Origin: JAHEIJ01 sp040235565
Lineage (GTDB): Bacteria > Pseudomonadota > Gammaproteobacteria > UBA6429 > Thiohalophilaceae
Reading direction: 5' to 3'
DNA: 38,888 nt
NCBI GenBank assembly: GCA_040235565.1
Contig: JBECLA010000131.1
Location: 1-38,888, forward strand
Shown here: positions 1 through 8,799 of the stretch, in pieces
How the letters are laid out: each line of letters begins with the position of its first letter
How positions within the stretch are numbered: the stretch's first letter is position 1
Program-made: the position numbers and the translations under genes
Notes under the pieces: generated by a model
Database searches by the model: none
Seen by the model: only the letters and a program-made list of their open reading frames with translations
What the model was told of the DNA's origin: nothing

Positions 1-2
1 CG

Positions 3-296
3 GGGGATTTTTACAAGCGCCACCTGGATGCGTTCCAAGGCGAGGCCAACCGCATTCTGTCCGTGGTGGTGTATTTGAATCCGGGCTGGCTGCCTGATGA
101 CGGAGGCGAACTCGTGCTCTACACCGACGTGGAGGAGGGCAACCTCCGGGTGACGCCAGCCTTTGGCACCCTGGTGGTGTTTCTGAGTGAAGCCTTCCCG
201 CACGAGGTCCTGCCTGCCCAACGGGATCGTTTTTCCATTGCCGGCTGGTTCCGTGTGAATACGTCTACTTCAGATCGCGCTGACCCACCGGGATAG
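3..296 (+). CDS. 2OG-Fe(II) oxygenase, C-terminal part (5' end outside window)
   Basis: This is the C-terminal 97 residues of an iron- and 2-oxoglutarate-dependent dioxygenase of the SM-20/prolyl 4-hydroxylase type. The visible fragment opens with RHLD, giving the HxD iron ligands (fragment residues H7 and D9). The distal ligand is H67 in FPHEV, and the basic residue that binds 2-oxoglutarate is probably in the following RFSIAGWFR strand. The segment DGGELVLY is typical of this family. The frame is open to the window edge, so the start lies upstream. Homologues hydroxylate prolyl or other side chains, but the substrate here cannot be told. A palindromic repeat element follows directly. Confidence 0.88.
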   Translation, partial: GDFYKRHLDAFQGEANRILSVVVYLNPGWLPDDGGELVLYTDVEEGNLRVTPAFGTLVVFLSEAFPHEVLPAQRDRFSIAGWFRVNTSTSDRADPPG

Positions 297-320
297 TCGG
301 GTAGGCCATTTAGGTAAAAT

Positions 321-442
321 ACTGGATTCCGGCACGGAGGCCGGAATGACGAGAGAAACAACCTTGATTCCGGCTCATCGGTTGGAATGACTTCAGTGGC
401 AACAACACTCCTGTGGTCATTCTTGCGCATGCCAGAATCCAG
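321..442. repeat. Composite palindromic repeat (REPIN/MITE-like)
   Basis: About 120 bases bounded by the inverted termini CTGGATTC (322-329) and GAATCCAG (434-441). Inside are three nested palindromic units. The first is perfect: ATTCCGGC at 326-333 and GCCGGAAT at 340-347 with a 6-base loop. The second (365-387) and third (420-437) are imperfect. The same architecture recurs at 8622-8769, and single units occur near 9212, 14170, 15612 and 26076. It encodes nothing that I can see. Confidence 0.7.
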
Positions 443-537
443 ATATATAAATGATGTTTCGGTTTAAAAATATGCCAATCTGCTTCGATAAGTAATCAAT
501 CTGGTTCCGGCATGTGGTCGGAATAAAGACAAGGACT

Positions 538-1677
538 ATGCTGCGAACTGTTAATTTTCAATTGACCTGGTATAAGCGAAGTGGAATGTTATCCGTGCTG
601 GTTATGGTGATCAGTATCATTGTCAGCGCCTGTGGGACCGCGCCGCTTTCCCCTTACTCGAAAGATTCTCCTCCACTGGTGCTGGTGCCAGCCTCGCAGG
701 CCGGCGTGGTCGATCAACGTGGCCGTTTTCGCGAAATATTTTGTGCCATCCTTGCAACACGCGGCCAGACGCTGCCTGACTATCGCCCCTGTGAAGATGC
801 CCTGGTGCAGGTTGGTGCCGAACCCGAGGGCACGGGCAAGCGGGTCGAACTGGGTCAGTCCAGGCGGCAACTCGTGGCAGCGATCGTGCCTGGCATAGGT
901 TGGGATTGTTTCTCCACCTGGCTCAATCCCAAAAACACCAGCGGGAAGCACGTCCGCCAATTCGGCTATGATCTCATCATCTTGAAAGTGGATGGGTTAT
1001 CGAGTTCGGCGAATAATGCACGCCAGATCCGGGATGCGCTCAACAAAATGGCGTCAGAAGGGCGAGATGCCGATTTGGTACTCATTGGTTATTCCAAGGG
1101 AATCTCTGACATTCTTGAAGCGATAGTGGCCTATCCGGAGATTCGCAAACAGGTTGCTGCTGTAATCAGTGCTGCGGGTGCGGTCGGTGGCAGTCCACTC
1201 GCCAATGATGCAACGCAATCGCAACTAGAATTGTTGAGACATTGGCCGGGAGCAAATTGTTCTGTTGGTGATGGTGGGGCGGTAGAAAGCCTAAAACCGA
1301 CCAGGCGCAAGACCTGGTTGGCACACCATCCCTTGCCTGATGAGATTCCCTATTACTCACTGGTGACCTATCCAAATCCGGAACGTATTTCCACGGTACT
1401 CATTTCCAGTTATAAAAAACTAAGCCGGGTGGATGCGCGCAATGACAGCCAGGTCTTGTTCTATGATCAGGTTATTCCAGGCAGCACCTTGCTTGGTTAT
1501 GTGAACGCCGACCATTGGGCGTTGACAGTACCGATTGCACGCTCTCATTCAATGCTTGGTGCGACGTTCGTTGACCAGAACCACTATCCAAGAGAAGCCT
1601 TACTTGAAGCGTTGTTACGCTTCGTCGAAGAGGACCACCTTGCCGCTTCGGAAAGAAGCGCCAGACAGCGTAAATAG
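538..1677 (+). CDS. Lipoprotein alpha/beta hydrolase (unknown substrate)
   Basis: A predicted lipoprotein of 379 residues. The N-terminus carries a hydrophobic run (MLSVLVMVISIIVSAC) ending in the lipobox VSAC, so the mature protein should be tethered by a lipidated cysteine. The body reads as an alpha/beta-hydrolase: a beta strand VAAIVPGIGWD, then DLVLIGYSKG holding the nucleophile-elbow pattern GxSxG (GYSKG), and late in the protein NADHWALTVP, a good candidate for the catalytic histidine. The ATG at 538 is preferred over a GTG at 514 because it leaves a shorter n-region; the ATG at 586 would also keep the signal peptide. It resembles lipase/VirJ-like hydrolases in general shape only. A hairpin followed by T residues at 1904-1925 could end its transcript. 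Confidence 0.75.
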   Translation: MLRTVNFQLTWYKRSGMLSVLVMVISIIVSACGTAPLSPYSKDSPPLVLVPASQAGVVDQRGRFREIFCAILATRGQTLPDYRPCEDALVQVGAEPEGTGKRVELGQSRRQLVAAIVPGIGWDCFSTWLNPKNTSGKHVRQFGYDLIILKVDGLSSSANNARQIRDALNKMASEGRDADLVLIGYSKGISDILEAIVAYPEIRKQVAAVISAAGAVGGSPLANDATQSQLELLRHWPGANCSVGDGGAVESLKPTRRKTWLAHHPLPDEIPYYSLVTYPNPERISTVLISSYKKLSRVDARNDSQVLFYDQVIPGSTLLGYVNADHWALTVPIARSHSMLGATFVDQNHYPREALLEALLRFVEEDHLAASERSARQRK

Positions 1678-1903
1678 CAAGCATAGTGTGATCCATTTCA
1701 CATTTTAATGTCCAGGTTTTGAGCTGCATCCCTGGCGGAAGACGTTATGTGTGAAATTTTTCCCAAAAAAATGATAAGTACATCTAACTTTCAGCACTTA
1801 ACTATTTATATAGCCTGTTAGTGTGACTCACGTCTTATCCTGATGTGAATTACCCTCTCTACACTACGTATTCGTAGCCATTGTAAAAAAAGACCAGTCC
1901 GGC

Positions 1904-1925
1904 ATGCCTGCAATCAGGCATTTTT
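1904..1925 (+). terminator. Probable rho-independent terminator
   Basis: A perfect 7-bp stem, ATGCCTG (1904-1910) and CAGGCAT (1915-1921), with a 4-base loop and a T run to 1925. It lies in the 340-base gap between the hydrolase and the multiheme cytochrome, both on the plus strand. A smaller 5-bp hairpin, CTACG-TATT-CGTAG, lies just upstream at 1864-1877. I see nothing else in this gap. Confidence 0.6.
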
Positions 1926-2017
1926 CATGCTGTCATGCAGAGCCGGTAAACGGCATTTTGCATCGATCATAACGAGATAAGAACACGCGGTTAAACGGGG
2001 ATTCTGGAAAGCAAAGT

Positions 2018-5000
2018 ATGACGACTTCAGGCAGGCATCGAGTGCTGAACGGATGGCTCTGGTCATGCGTGCTGGCTATTTTTGTCAGCGGCTGTGGCGG
2101 CGGTGGCGATTCCGGCACCAGCGGTACCGGTCCTACCGGGGGGTCCACGAGTGCCAACACGATAGTGATTGCTGATGCGGGCGATATCGTGGGGGTCAGG
2201 GTGGGGGAAGTGGCAAATCTGGATGGCAGCGCTTCGACCAACACATCAAATACTCCGTTGAGTTATGCCTGGTCTTTTACCTCCAAACCGGCAGGCAGTA
2301 CCGCCCAACTGAACAGTCCAACTTCGGTTAGTCCCAGTTTTGTTCCCGATGTTGAGGGCACCTACATGGTGCAACTGGTGGTGTCAGCCGGCAGTGTTAG
2401 CAGTCAGCGCGCGATCGCGCTGGTTGAAGCCAGTGTTTCGGGTAATTACACCGGCATCCGCGTCCATTTGCGCTATCCATCGCGTTGCGCCGACTGTCAC
2501 GATGGTCGTTATGCCAATGGTGATGGGCCGATTGACCCGGTGCCGCCGAAATCCGGCAACCATCTTGCCACCAGTAATATGTGTGAAGCCTGTCATACCA
2601 CCTTCGGATTTAACCTGATTCGCTATGTGGACCATCAGGAAGTGTTTGGCAATTGCAGTGGCTGTCATGACGGCGTGAAAGCGGTGGGCAAATCGCCGTT
2701 CCACGTTGAGACCAATGCAGAATGCGATAACTGTCATACCGATACTCACAGCTTCCTGCCGCTAGGCCCCGATGGAAAGTACGACCATTCCAATGTGACG
2801 CGTGACTGTAGTACCTGTCACAATGGCGCGATTGCCAGGGGCAAGCATGATTTGCATGTTGCCACGCCGGTGGGTAGTGATTGTAATGCCTGTCATGTTA
2901 CCACGGCGTTTACCCCGGCATTTGTCGATCACACCAACATCACGAGTGATTGTGCCTCATGTCACGATGGCTCGACCGCAAGCGGCATGAAATTGGGTCA
3001 TCCGGTGATGGCGGTGGATTGCAGTGCCTGTCATGGTACCACCACCTTTAGTCTTGGCGGGGTGTTTAACCATCGTATCGATCCCGGCGTACAACCCTGC
3101 TCCGGCTGTCATACCGATGACAATACCATCAATGCGCGTGGTAAGGCGTCGGCAGTGAACCATGTGCCCACCACCGATGATTGCGGCGTTTGCCATGGCA
3201 CGGGTGGGGGGAATTTTGCCGACGGCATTTATGACCATACCGGTATCGTGGATAACTGTAATTCATGCCATGGTCCGGGAGGGAATGGTTCAGGGTTGGG
3301 TATGTCAGTCAATCACATGCCAACACCATTGGACTGCAGTGCCTGTCATACGCCGGGTACATTTACTACCGGGGTATTTGATCATGAACTGACTGTTTAT
3401 GATCCCCCGGTTACCTGTGTAACCTGTCACAATGGCATCATCAGTGCGGGTAAACATGTGACGCATATTCCAACCAATCCCGATGATCAGAATTGTGCTG
3501 ACTGTCACTCCAGTACTACAAGTTTCAAGGGTGCGGTGTTTAATCACACCGGTATCGACACGACCAATTGCGCCATGTGTCACGATGGGAACATCGCCAC
3601 CGGTAAGACCCTGAATCACTTGCCGACCACGCGCGACTGCTCGTCATGTCATGTCGTCGGTAACTATGTCGATTTCACCGGGGCGACGTTCGATCACGTT
3701 GGCATTAATAGCAACGATTGTGCGTCCTGTCATAATGGTGCGATCGCCATAACCAAGACCGCGAACCATATTCCGTCGCAAACTGAATGCAGCCAGTGTC
3801 ACATCGATACCAATGTCGGTGGTTTTTTAAATACCATTTTCCTCAGTAGCGTGCATCCGGGGATGAGCACCGGGTGCGAAGGCTGTCATAAAGATCAATT
3901 CCTGTCCGCCAAACCCAATCTGCTCAAAGGGCCAGGCCATTTGCCAACGGTTCAGGATTGTCATGTCTGTCATACCAATACGGCGTTTGCGCCACAGATA
4001 TTTACGCATGCGGGTATCACGGATAACTGTGTTTCCTGCCACGATGGCAACTATGTGACGCCAGCCGGAGCGCTGGGCAAAACACCGAGCCCGCCGCATC
4101 CCGATACCACTGCCGATTGCGGAACCTGCCATGCTGTTGGCGCCAACTTTGCGGATGGCATCTTTGATCATACTGGTATTGTCGATAACTGCGCGGAATG
4201 CCATGGTGATGGTGCACCAGGTGCGACGACCAAGAAAAACGCAGGTCACGTGCCGACTACCGAGGATTGCAGTGTTTGTCATGTTCCCGGGAGTTTTGCT
4301 ACCGCGGTGTTCAGTCACCAGGGTATCGTAGATAATTGTGCCTCATGTCATGATGGCAGTGTGGCGACCGCGACCGTCAAGTCCAGTAACCATCTGCCTA
4401 CCACGGAAGATTGCTCGGTATGTCACAACACCACGGCCTTTGCCGGTGCCAGGTACGATCACACCGGCATCGTCGCTGGTTGTGCCACCTGTCACGACGG
4501 GGTGATCGCCAGAGGCAAACACGGCACCCACGTGCCGACCAATGATGATTGCAGCGTGTGTCACCTGACCACCGGATTCATCCCGGGAACCTTTGCCCAT
4601 GTCGGGATCGTGGATAATTGCCAATCCTGCCACGACGGTTTCTTCGCGCAGGGCAAAATCGATGGCCATGTGCCGACCAATCAGGATTGTGGTGTTTGCC
4701 ATAACACCACGGCCTTCCTGCCGGCGACCTTTGATCACAGTACGGTGTCAGACGCGACACGCTGCGACTCTTGTCACGGTGTGACCGCGACCGGGAAGGA
4801 TGCCAAGACCAATCCGCCTCATCTTGCCACCAGCCTGGATTGCCGTAGCTGCCATACCACCGCAACCTTCGTTGGCGGTACCTGGGTGCACGATGACACC
4901 GCCATTAATAATTGTTCTTCCTGTCATGGTCCCAACGGCGGGGCGAGGGAGAAACCGCTCACGCATTTACCCACGGATCTGCAGTGTGATACCTGTCATG

Positions 5001-5284
5001 TTACGAGCGGTTGGGCGCCGACCACGTTCCGGCATGATCCGAATGGTAACTACCCGGGGGATCATCGACGCAACCCAAGCTGTAGTGCATGTCATGGCAG
5101 CACCATCACAATGCCGTTTGCTTACCCCGCCGCGCAATACGCGCCATTCTGTGCCGCCTGTCATGCCCGTGACTTTGAACGCAAGGACAAACACAATGGT
5201 GGCGAAAACGGCACCGTGGAGCAAAACAAGGACTGCAGTGGTGGCGGCAGCGGCTGTCATCGTGTCTCAGATGATGAATTTTGA
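2018..5284 (+). CDS. Giant multiheme c-type cytochrome lipoprotein (36 CxxCH + 1 CX6CH)
   Basis: A 1088-residue secreted cytochrome c. Residues 1-26 form a lipoprotein signal ending in the lipobox VSGC, followed by a Gly/Ser-rich linker. Residues about 50-140 form a PKD-like beta-sandwich (for example DGSAS, LSYAWSF, GTYMVQLVV). From C157 to C1045 there are 36 canonical CxxCH heme-attachment motifs, then a final C1073-X6-CH at 1073-1081, about one heme per 25 residues. The heme part is built from a diheme repeat: one heme is followed by DGxxAxGK...HxPT, the next by a short strand ending in DHxGI. All but one of the 36 spacers between motifs (the exception follows motif 35) contain at least one extra histidine, which fits bis-histidine ligation throughout. 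It should be matured by the Ccm system in the periplasm and anchored by its lipid. An outer-membrane or surface electron-transfer role is inferred. No porin or maturation gene is adjacent. Confidence 0.93.
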   Translation: MTTSGRHRVLNGWLWSCVLAIFVSGCGGGGDSGTSGTGPTGGSTSANTIVIADAGDIVGVRVGEVANLDGSASTNTSNTPLSYAWSFTSKPAGSTAQLNSPTSVSPSFVPDVEGTYMVQLVVSAGSVSSQRAIALVEASVSGNYTGIRVHLRYPSRCADCHDGRYANGDGPIDPVPPKSGNHLATSNMCEACHTTFGFNLIRYVDHQEVFGNCSGCHDGVKAVGKSPFHVETNAECDNCHTDTHSFLPLGPDGKYDHSNVTRDCSTCHNGAIARGKHDLHVATPVGSDCNACHVTTAFTPAFVDHTNITSDCASCHDGSTASGMKLGHPVMAVDCSACHGTTTFSLGGVFNHRIDPGVQPCSGCHTDDNTINARGKASAVNHVPTTDDCGVCHGTGGGNFADGIYDHTGIVDNCNSCHGPGGNGSGLGMSVNHMPTPLDCSACHTPGTFTTGVFDHELTVYDPPVTCVTCHNGIISAGKHVTHIPTNPDDQNCADCHSSTTSFKGAVFNHTGIDTTNCAMCHDGNIATGKTLNHLPTTRDCSSCHVVGNYVDFTGATFDHVGINSNDCASCHNGAIAITKTANHIPSQTECSQCHIDTNVGGFLNTIFLSSVHPGMSTGCEGCHKDQFLSAKPNLLKGPGHLPTVQDCHVCHTNTAFAPQIFTHAGITDNCVSCHDGNYVTPAGALGKTPSPPHPDTTADCGTCHAVGANFADGIFDHTGIVDNCAECHGDGAPGATTKKNAGHVPTTEDCSVCHVPGSFATAVFSHQGIVDNCASCHDGSVATATVKSSNHLPTTEDCSVCHNTTAFAGARYDHTGIVAGCATCHDGVIARGKHGTHVPTNDDCSVCHLTTGFIPGTFAHVGIVDNCQSCHDGFFAQGKIDGHVPTNQDCGVCHNTTAFLPATFDHSTVSDATRCDSCHGVTATGKDAKTNPPHLATSLDCRSCHTTATFVGGTWVHDDTAINNCSSCHGPNGGAREKPLTHLPTDLQCDTCHVTSGWAPTTFRHDPNGNYPGDHRRNPSCSACHGSTITMPFAYPAAQYAPFCAACHARDFERKDKHNGGENGTVEQNKDCSGGGSGCHRVSDDEF

Positions 5285-5387
5285 TTGCAGCGGGTAGGCG
5301 ACACGCTATCTTCCGCGCTGTATGTTTGTTTAACTTGTAACCATCTGTGCCGGGGTGAAGCCCGAACCTGGCCGCGGAATTTTGTAT

Positions 5388-5834
5388 TTATTCGGTGTTC
5401 GTTTCAGCTGGCAACTCGTGTGGGTTCTGTGTCATTGGCACCTGCATGGGCGTGCCGGTTTCGCCGTTGACAGTAAACCTGTCGACAAAATAAATGGCCT
5501 CAAAATCACGGTTGAGCGTTCTGCTATGGAAATTCTTCATCAGCATATTGCGGCTAAAGCCGACTTCGTCATCTTTTTTGATGGTCGTTAACGGCCCGGC
5601 TGCCCAGATGGGCTGGTTGGGCGTTGTGATTTGAACATATGTAAAGCCACCCGCATTAAAGGTTTCAATGGTTTTCCCGCTCACAAAGCTGACATCTTGC
5701 ACGACCGGATGATTTTGCGGCATTGTGCTGTTTGTCGTTGTTTCTGTGGATGCCGAGGCTGATTTATCTTCCGAACAACCGCCCAGCATCATTGTGGAAA
5801 CCAGAAAAATTCCGATAAGTCGATTTATATTCAT
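5388..5834 (-). CDS. Small lipoprotein with NrfJ-like beta-barrel domain
   Basis: A 148-residue lipoprotein. The signal peptide ends in the lipobox LGGC, followed by a Ser/Thr-rich linker to about residue 45. The remaining domain (GKTIETFNAGGFTYVQI, then WAAGP, KDDEVGFS and NFHSRTLNRDFEAIYFV) resembles small OB-like domains found in c-type cytochrome neighbourhoods and sometimes annotated NrfJ-like. That assignment is from memory of the motif and is tentative. It is convergent with the giant cytochrome, 103 bases away, so the two are not one transcript, but a shared redox role is possible. I see no clear terminator between them. Confidence 0.7.
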   Translation of the reverse strand: MNINRLIGIFLVSTMMLGGCSEDKSASASTETTTNSTMPQNHPVVQDVSFVSGKTIETFNAGGFTYVQITTPNQPIWAAGPLTTIKKDDEVGFSRNMLMKNFHSRTLNRDFEAIYFVDRFTVNGETGTPMQVPMTQNPHELPAETNTE

Positions 5835-6049
5835 AACATAGAATACCGTGCTATTTATTGGTCAGGGAGGTAGTCCTCTCATAATAGTGCAAAAAAAAGC
5901 GGGCAGAGCGTAATAAACTCAAAAATTCGGTAAATTTCTTTCTTCCCTGCTTGTGGTGTATAAAAATAAAGGAATTAACTTCAGATTTCCTGGTTGAACT
6001 TTGAGATTTCTCTGGGTCTGAATTGTCTTCCGAAGAGAAGCACAGCGCA

Positions 6050-6961
6050 ATGTTGATTAAAACAAATTTTATTAGTCTGCTTATATTGATCAGTGTTACA
6101 CCCTTACAGGCGAAACCCGCTTGTGGGCTGATCGGAGTCTGGCTACAGGTGTTGGGTTCGGGTGGGCCGGAGCTGGATGATGGCCGAGCCTCAAGTTCCT
6201 ATGTCATCTGGCAGGATGGCAAGGCTCGTATTCTGGTGGATATGGGCGCTGGCAGTCTGCTGAACTTTGAGCAAAGCGGTGCCCGGTTGAATGATCTGGA
6301 TGTCATTTTGCTCAGCCATTTTCATGTCGATCACAGTAATGATTTACCCGCACTGATCAAGGCCAGTTTCTTTTCTGATCGCCGGCGTGACTTGCCATTA
6401 TATGGTCCCACTGGAAATCGCCTGATGCCCTCAGCAACAACCTTTGTGAAGGCTCTGTTCGGTCCGGCAGGGGCCTTTCACTATTTAAACAGTTATATCA
6501 ATGACTCTGACAGTTACCGCCTGTCAGCCTTTGACGTGGAAGCTGGCGATAAGTCCAGGCAACAGGTGATGGCTGATTCTGCGTATCGCATCACTGCAGT
6601 ACCCGTGCATCATGGGCCAATACCGGCTCTGGCCTGGCGAGTGGAGGTCGATGGCAAGATCCTGGTCTTTAGCGGCGATATGAATAATGATAATGACACA
6701 CTAACATCCCTGGCAAAGCAGGCGGATTTATTGGTGGCACATCATGCCATCCCCGAGGGGACGGTCGGGGTAGCGCGTAACCTGCATATGCCGCCGTCAG
6801 TGATTGGACGGATTGCGGCGAAAGCCGGAGTCAAACAATTGGTGTTATCGCACCGTATGAATCGCACCCTTGGGAATGAAGGGGAGACCATCAGGTTCAT
6901 CAGGGACCATTACCAGGGTCCCATGGCGTTTGCGAACGATTTACAATGCTTCAGGCCATAA
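6050..6961 (+). CDS. Secreted metallo-beta-lactamase-fold hydrolase (RNase Z-like clade)
   Basis: A 303-residue MBL-fold protein with a Sec signal peptide ending at PLQA-KPACG. The zinc-binding motif HFHVDH is at residues 90-95, preceded by DMGAGSLLNF and DVILLSHF. Later metal ligands are likely the His pair in VPVHHG, the Asp in FSGDMN and the His in VLSHRM. The layout resembles the RNase Z/arylsulfatase-like branch, but export argues against tRNA processing; a periplasmic ester hydrolase is more likely. The ATG at 6050 is chosen over an upstream TTG at 6023 because it gives a clean signal peptide and a purine-rich AAGAGAAG lies upstream. It appears to be a single-gene transcript. Confidence 0.88.
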   Translation: MLIKTNFISLLILISVTPLQAKPACGLIGVWLQVLGSGGPELDDGRASSSYVIWQDGKARILVDMGAGSLLNFEQSGARLNDLDVILLSHFHVDHSNDLPALIKASFFSDRRRDLPLYGPTGNRLMPSATTFVKALFGPAGAFHYLNSYINDSDSYRLSAFDVEAGDKSRQQVMADSAYRITAVPVHHGPIPALAWRVEVDGKILVFSGDMNNDNDTLTSLAKQADLLVAHHAIPEGTVGVARNLHMPPSVIGRIAAKAGVKQLVLSHRMNRTLGNEGETIRFIRDHYQGPMAFANDLQCFRP

Positions 6962-7181
6962 GTGAGCCCGGGCTGAATATCTGTTGGAAGAAAAGAAGTT
7001 CAATTCGCCGCCCTAGACCGTGCCCACCGGGGCCGTTCACGAGACGCGATGTCTCCCTGGATTATTCCATTTCAGTTCTAAATTTAGTGCTTCAGAATCC
7101 CGAAATGTGACCGATTTAGTATAGAGGGACACTCTGGCCCAGGTAAGGGGGAGGTTAATCGGGTATTGGTCAATTATAAAC

Positions 7182-8318
7182 ATGGCAAAATCTTTCTCTA
7201 CTATTCAATCCCTTAAGCAACTTACTTTGCAGAAATATCGCCTGCTGACGTTTCTTATAACCACGTCAATTGTCGGTGTTTTGTTGATTTTGTGGGCAGT
7301 CTACAACGCTTCCAGAGATATCGAATTGATTCATGAAGTAGATAACCTCTACCACTTCGCCACGACCAGTGTTGCGGCGAATAAAGGGATGGATGAATTA
7401 ATCAGGGCTTTACGCAGGCAACCCGCTGGCGATTACCAGGTGGTTACATTAGAAGATGCTAATGTGCCACGTCTTCCTGATGACGAATTGCTGGCCGATT
7501 TACCACGCCATATACAACAACTGGAGGAGTCGCGGATAAACAATCGTGGTGGATATGTGGAAATCGAAGACAGTGTTTACACCTGGGCGATATTACCTGT
7601 CGGTGATCGTAACAAGCATGTCGTATTATTCCATAGATTCGAGGCAACACCAGCGAGTCAACTGCTTGCTATTTATATAAAACGGCTATTTATACCTGCC
7701 ATTTTCTATGTGTGGTTGATGGTTTGGGTCGGTTTGATTGTTCGCTATCTGACAGACAAGCTCGTTGCGAAGAATAAAGAACTTGAGCAAATGGCGTTAT
7801 ATGATAGTTTGACCGGTTTACCGAATCGGGTGTTACTTGATGATCGTCTGAAAAAACATATCCAGGAGTATCAACGCGATCAGCGCAGCTTTGCACTTGC
7901 TTTAATTGATCTCAACAATTTCAAAGCCGTCAACGATAAGTTCGGCCATGATCAGGGTGATGAACTACTTTGCCAGGTCGCAGAACGAATTTGCGGTCTG
8001 TTGCGCACTTCCGACACGGTTTCGCGGGTAGGGGGAGATGAATTTGTCTTACTCTTGAACGATGTTGATGAAGCATCGTGCCTGCATATGTGTGAACGCG
8101 TCAAGAATGCGGTATTAACTCCTTATATATTAAGAGAAGGTGAAGCGAGGATCGGTTTAAGTATCGGTATTGCCATCTTCCCGGAGCATGGCGGGGATCC
8201 CGTTACCTTAATGCGTAATGCAGATATGGCAATGTACAGTGTCAAAACCCATGGCGGTGGGATACATATCTATGAGGACGACCAGGCACGCACAGAAGAA
8301 CCGGTATCAGTCTTGTGA
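7182..8318 (+). CDS. Membrane diguanylate cyclase (GGDEF)
   Basis: A 378-residue enzyme that makes cyclic di-GMP from two GTP. Transmembrane segments at about 21-41 and 169-190 flank a periplasmic region of some 125 residues with no sensor domain I recognise. A short linker (VAKNKELEQMALYDSLTGLPNR) leads into the GGDEF domain, about 205-370. The active-site motif is intact (GGDEF at 284-288), and an RxxD inhibitory site (RTSD) lies five residues upstream, so product inhibition is likely. There is no EAL domain. The ATG at 7182 fits the first hydrophobic segment. A DUF2892 gene follows 27 bases downstream and is probably cotranscribed. Confidence 0.95.
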   Translation: MAKSFSTIQSLKQLTLQKYRLLTFLITTSIVGVLLILWAVYNASRDIELIHEVDNLYHFATTSVAANKGMDELIRALRRQPAGDYQVVTLEDANVPRLPDDELLADLPRHIQQLEESRINNRGGYVEIEDSVYTWAILPVGDRNKHVVLFHRFEATPASQLLAIYIKRLFIPAIFYVWLMVWVGLIVRYLTDKLVAKNKELEQMALYDSLTGLPNRVLLDDRLKKHIQEYQRDQRSFALALIDLNNFKAVNDKFGHDQGDELLCQVAERICGLLRTSDTVSRVGGDEFVLLLNDVDEASCLHMCERVKNAVLTPYILREGEARIGLSIGIAIFPEHGGDPVTLMRNADMAMYSVKTHGGGIHIYEDDQARTEEPVSVL

Positions 8319-8345
8319 ATAGTAATAAGAAAAGAGAGATGATAG

Positions 8346-8576
8346 ATGCTTAAATTCAGACGGAATATGAGCCTCGCGGATCGTGCGGCGCGTATCTTTG
8401 TCGGCATTTCGTTATTCCTGATTGGGCCGCTGACAGACTTTGTGGAAACAGATACCACTTCGAACATTCTATTAGGCATCGTTGGTGTGATTGCGATAAT
8501 TTCAGCGGCAACGGCCTATTGTTTTCTGTACGACGTTACCGGCTTCAATACCCTGCACAGTGATGATGGGACCTGA
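8346..8576 (+). CDS. DUF2892 (YgaP-like) small membrane protein
   Basis: A 76-residue inner-membrane protein with two transmembrane segments, about 16-30 and 40-62. The start N-M-S-L-A-D-R-A-A-R-I-F-V-G-I is the DUF2892 signature, the hydrophobic tail domain found alone or fused to rhodanese in YgaP. The ATG at 8346 has a purine-rich AGAGAGATG upstream. Its role is unknown. It sits just behind the diguanylate cyclase on the same strand. Confidence 0.85.
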   Translation: MLKFRRNMSLADRAARIFVGISLFLIGPLTDFVETDTTSNILLGIVGVIAIISAATAYCFLYDVTGFNTLHSDDGT

Positions 8577-8621
8577 TCGAGAAATGGCCAATTCTGCCTC
8601 CGATAAATACTCTTGAATACA

Positions 8622-8769
8622 CTGGATTCCGGCTCGTGGGCCGGAATGACGAATCAGGAACAACGTCAGTGTGTCATTCTGGCGCGACCGCCATCCTTGG
8701 CGGTCACAAGGTCGGAATGGCGAATTAGCAACAATGCCATGTTGTCATTCTGGCGTATGCCAGAATCCA
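8622..8769. repeat. Composite palindromic repeat, second copy
   Basis: Same family as 321-442. It starts with CTGGATTC and a perfect palindrome (ATTCCGGC 8626-8633, GCCGGAAT 8640-8647). It ends with another perfect one (ATTCTGGC 8747-8754, GCCAGAAT 8759-8766) and GAATCCA. The middle holds a CCGCC/GGCGG hairpin around 8690-8704. Related sequence recurs at 9208-9230. Confidence 0.7.
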
Positions 8770-8799
8770 TTTACAATAAAGATGTAGTGTGGTGTTGCA

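Noticed and set aside
3827..4318. A 163-codon open frame on the minus strand inside the multiheme cytochrome gene, and several similar ones
   Set aside because: They arise from the periodic CxxCH codons read backwards; their Met/Ile/Gly/Arg-rich products have no domain, and the plus-strand frame is decisive.
6050..6961. RNase Z (tRNA 3' processing)
   Set aside because: The HxHxDH motif and fold fit, but the protein has a Sec signal peptide, so it acts outside the cytoplasm.
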